Below, piece by piece: positions 62,197 through 64,000 of a stretch of DNA of 64,000 nt. Within the stretch, counting starts at the first letter, position 1. The number at the start of each line of letters is the position of its first letter. The notes under the pieces are model-generated. The model had not been told where the DNA came from and did no database searches. It saw only the letters and a list, made by a program, of their open reading frames with translations. Source of the DNA: Ruoffia halotolerans (lineage in GTDB: Bacteria; Bacillota; Bacilli; Lactobacillales; Aerococcaceae). The position numbers were made by a program, and so were the translations under genes. Location of the stretch: assembly GCF_014049385.1 (NCBI RefSeq), contig NZ_JACAOA010000007.1, positions 28,525 to 92,524 of the forward strand. Direction: 5' to 3'.

Positions 62197-63215
62197 TATA
62201 ATGTTAGCTCCTTTTTAGTTTCCGCATCAATGAACACATAATTTTGAAAAATTTCACCATCAACATTTTGCTCAACAATACCTAACCATACTGGAAAGTA
62301 GTGCTCTGTTTCTACATCGGTATTAGAACCTAATAAATGCAAATACACTAAATCTAAGGATGATAATTGGGTATCATTTAATATGATTATGTTATTATAT
62401 TTCTTTTCAATTAATGATATTATTTCTTCCGCATTCAAATTAATTTGATTGAGTCTTTCACCTACTTGGTTATATCCCCGGAGATCTGCATTTTCTATAC
62501 CATTTTCAGAAAAAGTTAATTGAAACACTGTATCTTCAGCAACAATACCTGCTTCATAATCCCCCATTGTAAAATCATTAATAGGGATATCATCTATAAA
62601 AAATTTAACGGAAGCCATATATAAATCAGTCGCAATCTGACTAATCTCCTCATCGCCACCTTCAAAGTTAAAGTATTCTTTTAATAATGTACTCATATCA
62701 TTTGCTGTGATGCTTTGTAACTCTATTGAATAGTCTAATTCAATACCTAAACTATGTATTAAAGTGTCAATTTCTTGCGTAATTTCCTCTCTAGTCGCAA
62801 AAGATAAATCATCCTCCGTCGACACTTCAAGTCCATTCTCTTTAACTACATTTTGAACATCATAATACACAAAACCTTCACTTCTGGTATATCCATAAGC
62901 AATGCTATTCTCCACTTGAGCAACACTCAATATATAAGACTCATTCTCAAATGAATACCGTTCCATTGTTAGTTCTGGTATTGAACTGTGTTCAAAATCT
63001 GTCACTTCCAGATTATGATATGCTGCTACTCCTTCTAAAAAGTCATTCACATCTTGCTGTATTATTTCATATTTAAAACTTTCTTCTGGATATTCTTCAT
63101 GTATAAGTTCATCACTAACTAAATACTCACCTTGTGCAGTAACAGTACTTAAGTTAATATTCACCATAATGATCAATCCTAACAAACTAGTAAATAACTT
63201 CATTAATTTATTCAT
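62193..63215 (-). CDS. Secreted 340-residue protein of the peptide cluster
   Basis: An exported protein with a signal peptide cut at STVTA|QGE. I do not recognise the family. The acidic mature part ends with HYFPVWLGIVEQNVDG and VFIDAETKKELTLY, which recalls the end of YycI/YycH- or PepSY-like exported domains. It overlaps the permease gene by four bases, so it belongs functionally with the transporter; it could be an immunity, maturation or capture protein. Confidence 0.7.
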   Translation of the reverse strand: MNKLMKLFTSLLGLIIMVNINLSTVTAQGEYLVSDELIHEEYPEESFKYEIIQQDVNDFLEGVAAYHNLEVTDFEHSSIPELTMERYSFENESYILSVAQVENSIAYGYTRSEGFVYYDVQNVVKENGLEVSTEDDLSFATREEITQEIDTLIHSLGIELDYSIELQSITANDMSTLLKEYFNFEGGDEEISQIATDLYMASVKFFIDDIPINDFTMGDYEAGIVAEDTVFQLTFSENGIENADLRGYNQVGERLNQINLNAEEIISLIEKKYNNIIILNDTQLSSLDLVYLHLLGSNTDVETEHYFPVWLGIVEQNVDGEIFQNYVFIDAETKKELTLY

Positions 63216-63240
63216 AAATCTTCTCCTTATCCTATGATAT

Positions 63241-63291
63241 GAAAAAAACTACATAGCAGTCTAATCTCTCAGAAAAAAATTTCTATGTAGT
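63241..63291 (-). terminator. Terminator/attenuator after the secreted-peptide gene
   Basis: On the minus strand ACTACATAG and CTATGTAGT pair around a 31-base centre, followed by seven T. Partial read-through would feed the transporter genes. Confidence 0.75.
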
Positions 63292-63314
63292 AAATAAGAT
63301 TTCATAATTCTTTA

Positions 63315-63720
63315 TTAAGGTGCCCAATATCCTTTAACTGTCGCACTATTTCTAGGTTGACCTGCGTCCATTGATGCTGCTAAGTAATAATCTTCACCGG
63401 CTATTGCTAAGCCACTATAGTACGGAAGATATTGTCGGTAATGACCAGAAAAATCTTTATAATCAGTTGCTATACCGCCACCTCTTGCAAATCTAACTCG
63501 AAATGTAACATATATTCCACCATAAATTCCCGAATCTGGAGTAACTGCAGCAGAAGCATAATCATATTTTTTTCTGTAGCCCCCACTAGTCCTGTAACCT
63601 CCCGCAGTAACATTAACTGTAAATGGCGTTCTATCTTGTGCAGATACCTCATTTTTTGGAACAAATATCGTAGTAAAAATTAGCATACACAAAAATAAAA
63701 AACTTTATTTTCTTTTTCAT
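63315..63720 (-). CDS. Secreted Gly/Tyr/Arg-rich peptide, frameshifted signal sequence
   Basis: A putative exported peptide. The open part (63692 down) encodes a hydrophobic stretch, VPKNEVSA|QDRTPF, then a 105-residue mature region rich in Gly, Tyr and Arg (TAGGYRTSGGYRKKYDY), ending SMDAGQPRNSATVKGYWAP. The C-terminus resembles DUF2712-type secreted proteins as I remember them; this is uncertain. A good ATG with AAAGTGG upstream lies at 63720 and encodes MKKKIKF, but one extra base in a T6 or T5 run (63695-63706) puts it out of frame. Removing one T yields a perfect signal peptide. Confidence 0.6.
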
Positions 63721-63733
63721 AGTAATAACCACT

Positions 63734-64000
63734 TTATTCTTTATTTTTTAATTTATTATATGGATTATCGTCTAATTTGAAGTATGAGATCTTATTGGTT
63801 TCTTTATTGATATATATTATCGCTTCTAAATTCCACGTTTGCTCTTCATTCTTTTCAAGAGGTTGCTCCCTTAAGGTGAATTTCAGTTCTTTCTTAGTAA
63901 GATTTTTTTCATTTATTTCACTCAATACTTCGATATCTTCTACTGAATAATCAGCTATATTCTCCATAGATAGATAATAAATCTCGGTCAAATCACCATT
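63734..64000 (-). CDS. C-terminal part of an unidentified protein at the window edge
   Basis: The frame is open from the window edge to a TAA and encodes at least 88 residues, acidic and lysine-rich (ENIADYSVEDIEVLSEINEK, then IYINKETNKISYFKLDDNPY). No family is recognised. It lies just upstream of the secreted-peptide gene on the same strand, so it may be part of that cluster. Confidence 0.55.
   Translation of the reverse strand, partial: NGDLTEIYYLSMENIADYSVEDIEVLSEINEKNLTKKELKFTLREQPLEKNEEQTWNLEAIIYINKETNKISYFKLDDNPYNKLKNKE

Overview
The window is 64 kb of chromosome from a low-GC Gram-positive bacterium. Gene content and order suggest Lactobacillales, most like the Aerococcaceae or Carnobacteriaceae; the exact genus is a guess. 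Supporting signs are strong AGGAGG ribosome sites, a methionine T-box, an N5-(carboxyethyl)ornithine synthase of the Lactococcus type, DUF1129 beside YchF and GuaB, and the rsmG-soj-spo0J-DUF951-ychF gene order usually found close to the replication origin. No complete insertion sequence, prophage, CRISPR array or rRNA operon was seen.

Layout. 0-6.7 kb: tRNA-Leu, ceo, a sugar ABC importer (DUF624 protein, binding protein, two permeases, no ATPase) and corA. 6.7-13.4 kb: a PH-domain protein, pcp with DUF979/DUF969, an acetyltransferase, PAP2, a polysaccharide deacetylase and a diacylglycerol-kinase-like protein. 13.4-17 kb: a methionine operon (metA, a cystathionine gamma-synthase-like enzyme, a beta-lyase) behind a Met T-box. 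17-21 kb: a GC-rich hairpin repeat, a rhodanese and an M20/DUF3100 operon with a PurBox-like pair. 21-27.3 kb: a seven-gene ABC/GDPD/PHP operon behind a multi-repeat Pho-box-like array. 27.4-36.3 kb: brnQ, a decayed map copy, DUF937, tRNA-Thr and tRNA-Lys, DUF2207 and an M16C peptidase. 36.3-41.5 kb: a broken speG, msrA, a response regulator/kinase/DD-carboxypeptidase operon and a LysM protein. 41.8-48.1 kb: guaB (PurBox pair), DUF1129, ychF, DUF951, spo0J, soj, rsmG. 48.2-53 kb: ogt, a secreted protein, a broken Nudix gene, a double GNAT protein, an HD protein and a phosphoesterase. 53-55 kb: a graveyard of gene fragments. 55.2-59.9 kb: a phnDCEE-metallophosphatase operon behind a second Pho-box-like array. 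59.9-64 kb: a putative secreted-peptide cluster with an ABC exporter, running off the edge.

Themes. Two operons, one for phosphodiesters and one for phosphonate/phosphite-type compounds, share TTTACA-type repeats on an 11-base period and look like one phosphate-starvation response. guaB and the M20/DUF3100 operon share a PurR-type operator with the same geometry, which links an uncharacterised amidohydrolase/membrane operon to purine control. Eight of ten clearly secreted proteins, including all three ABC binding proteins, have a predicted signal-peptidase site of the form A|Q, and none has a lipobox. Several genes are being lost, mostly by substitutions to TAA or TAG.
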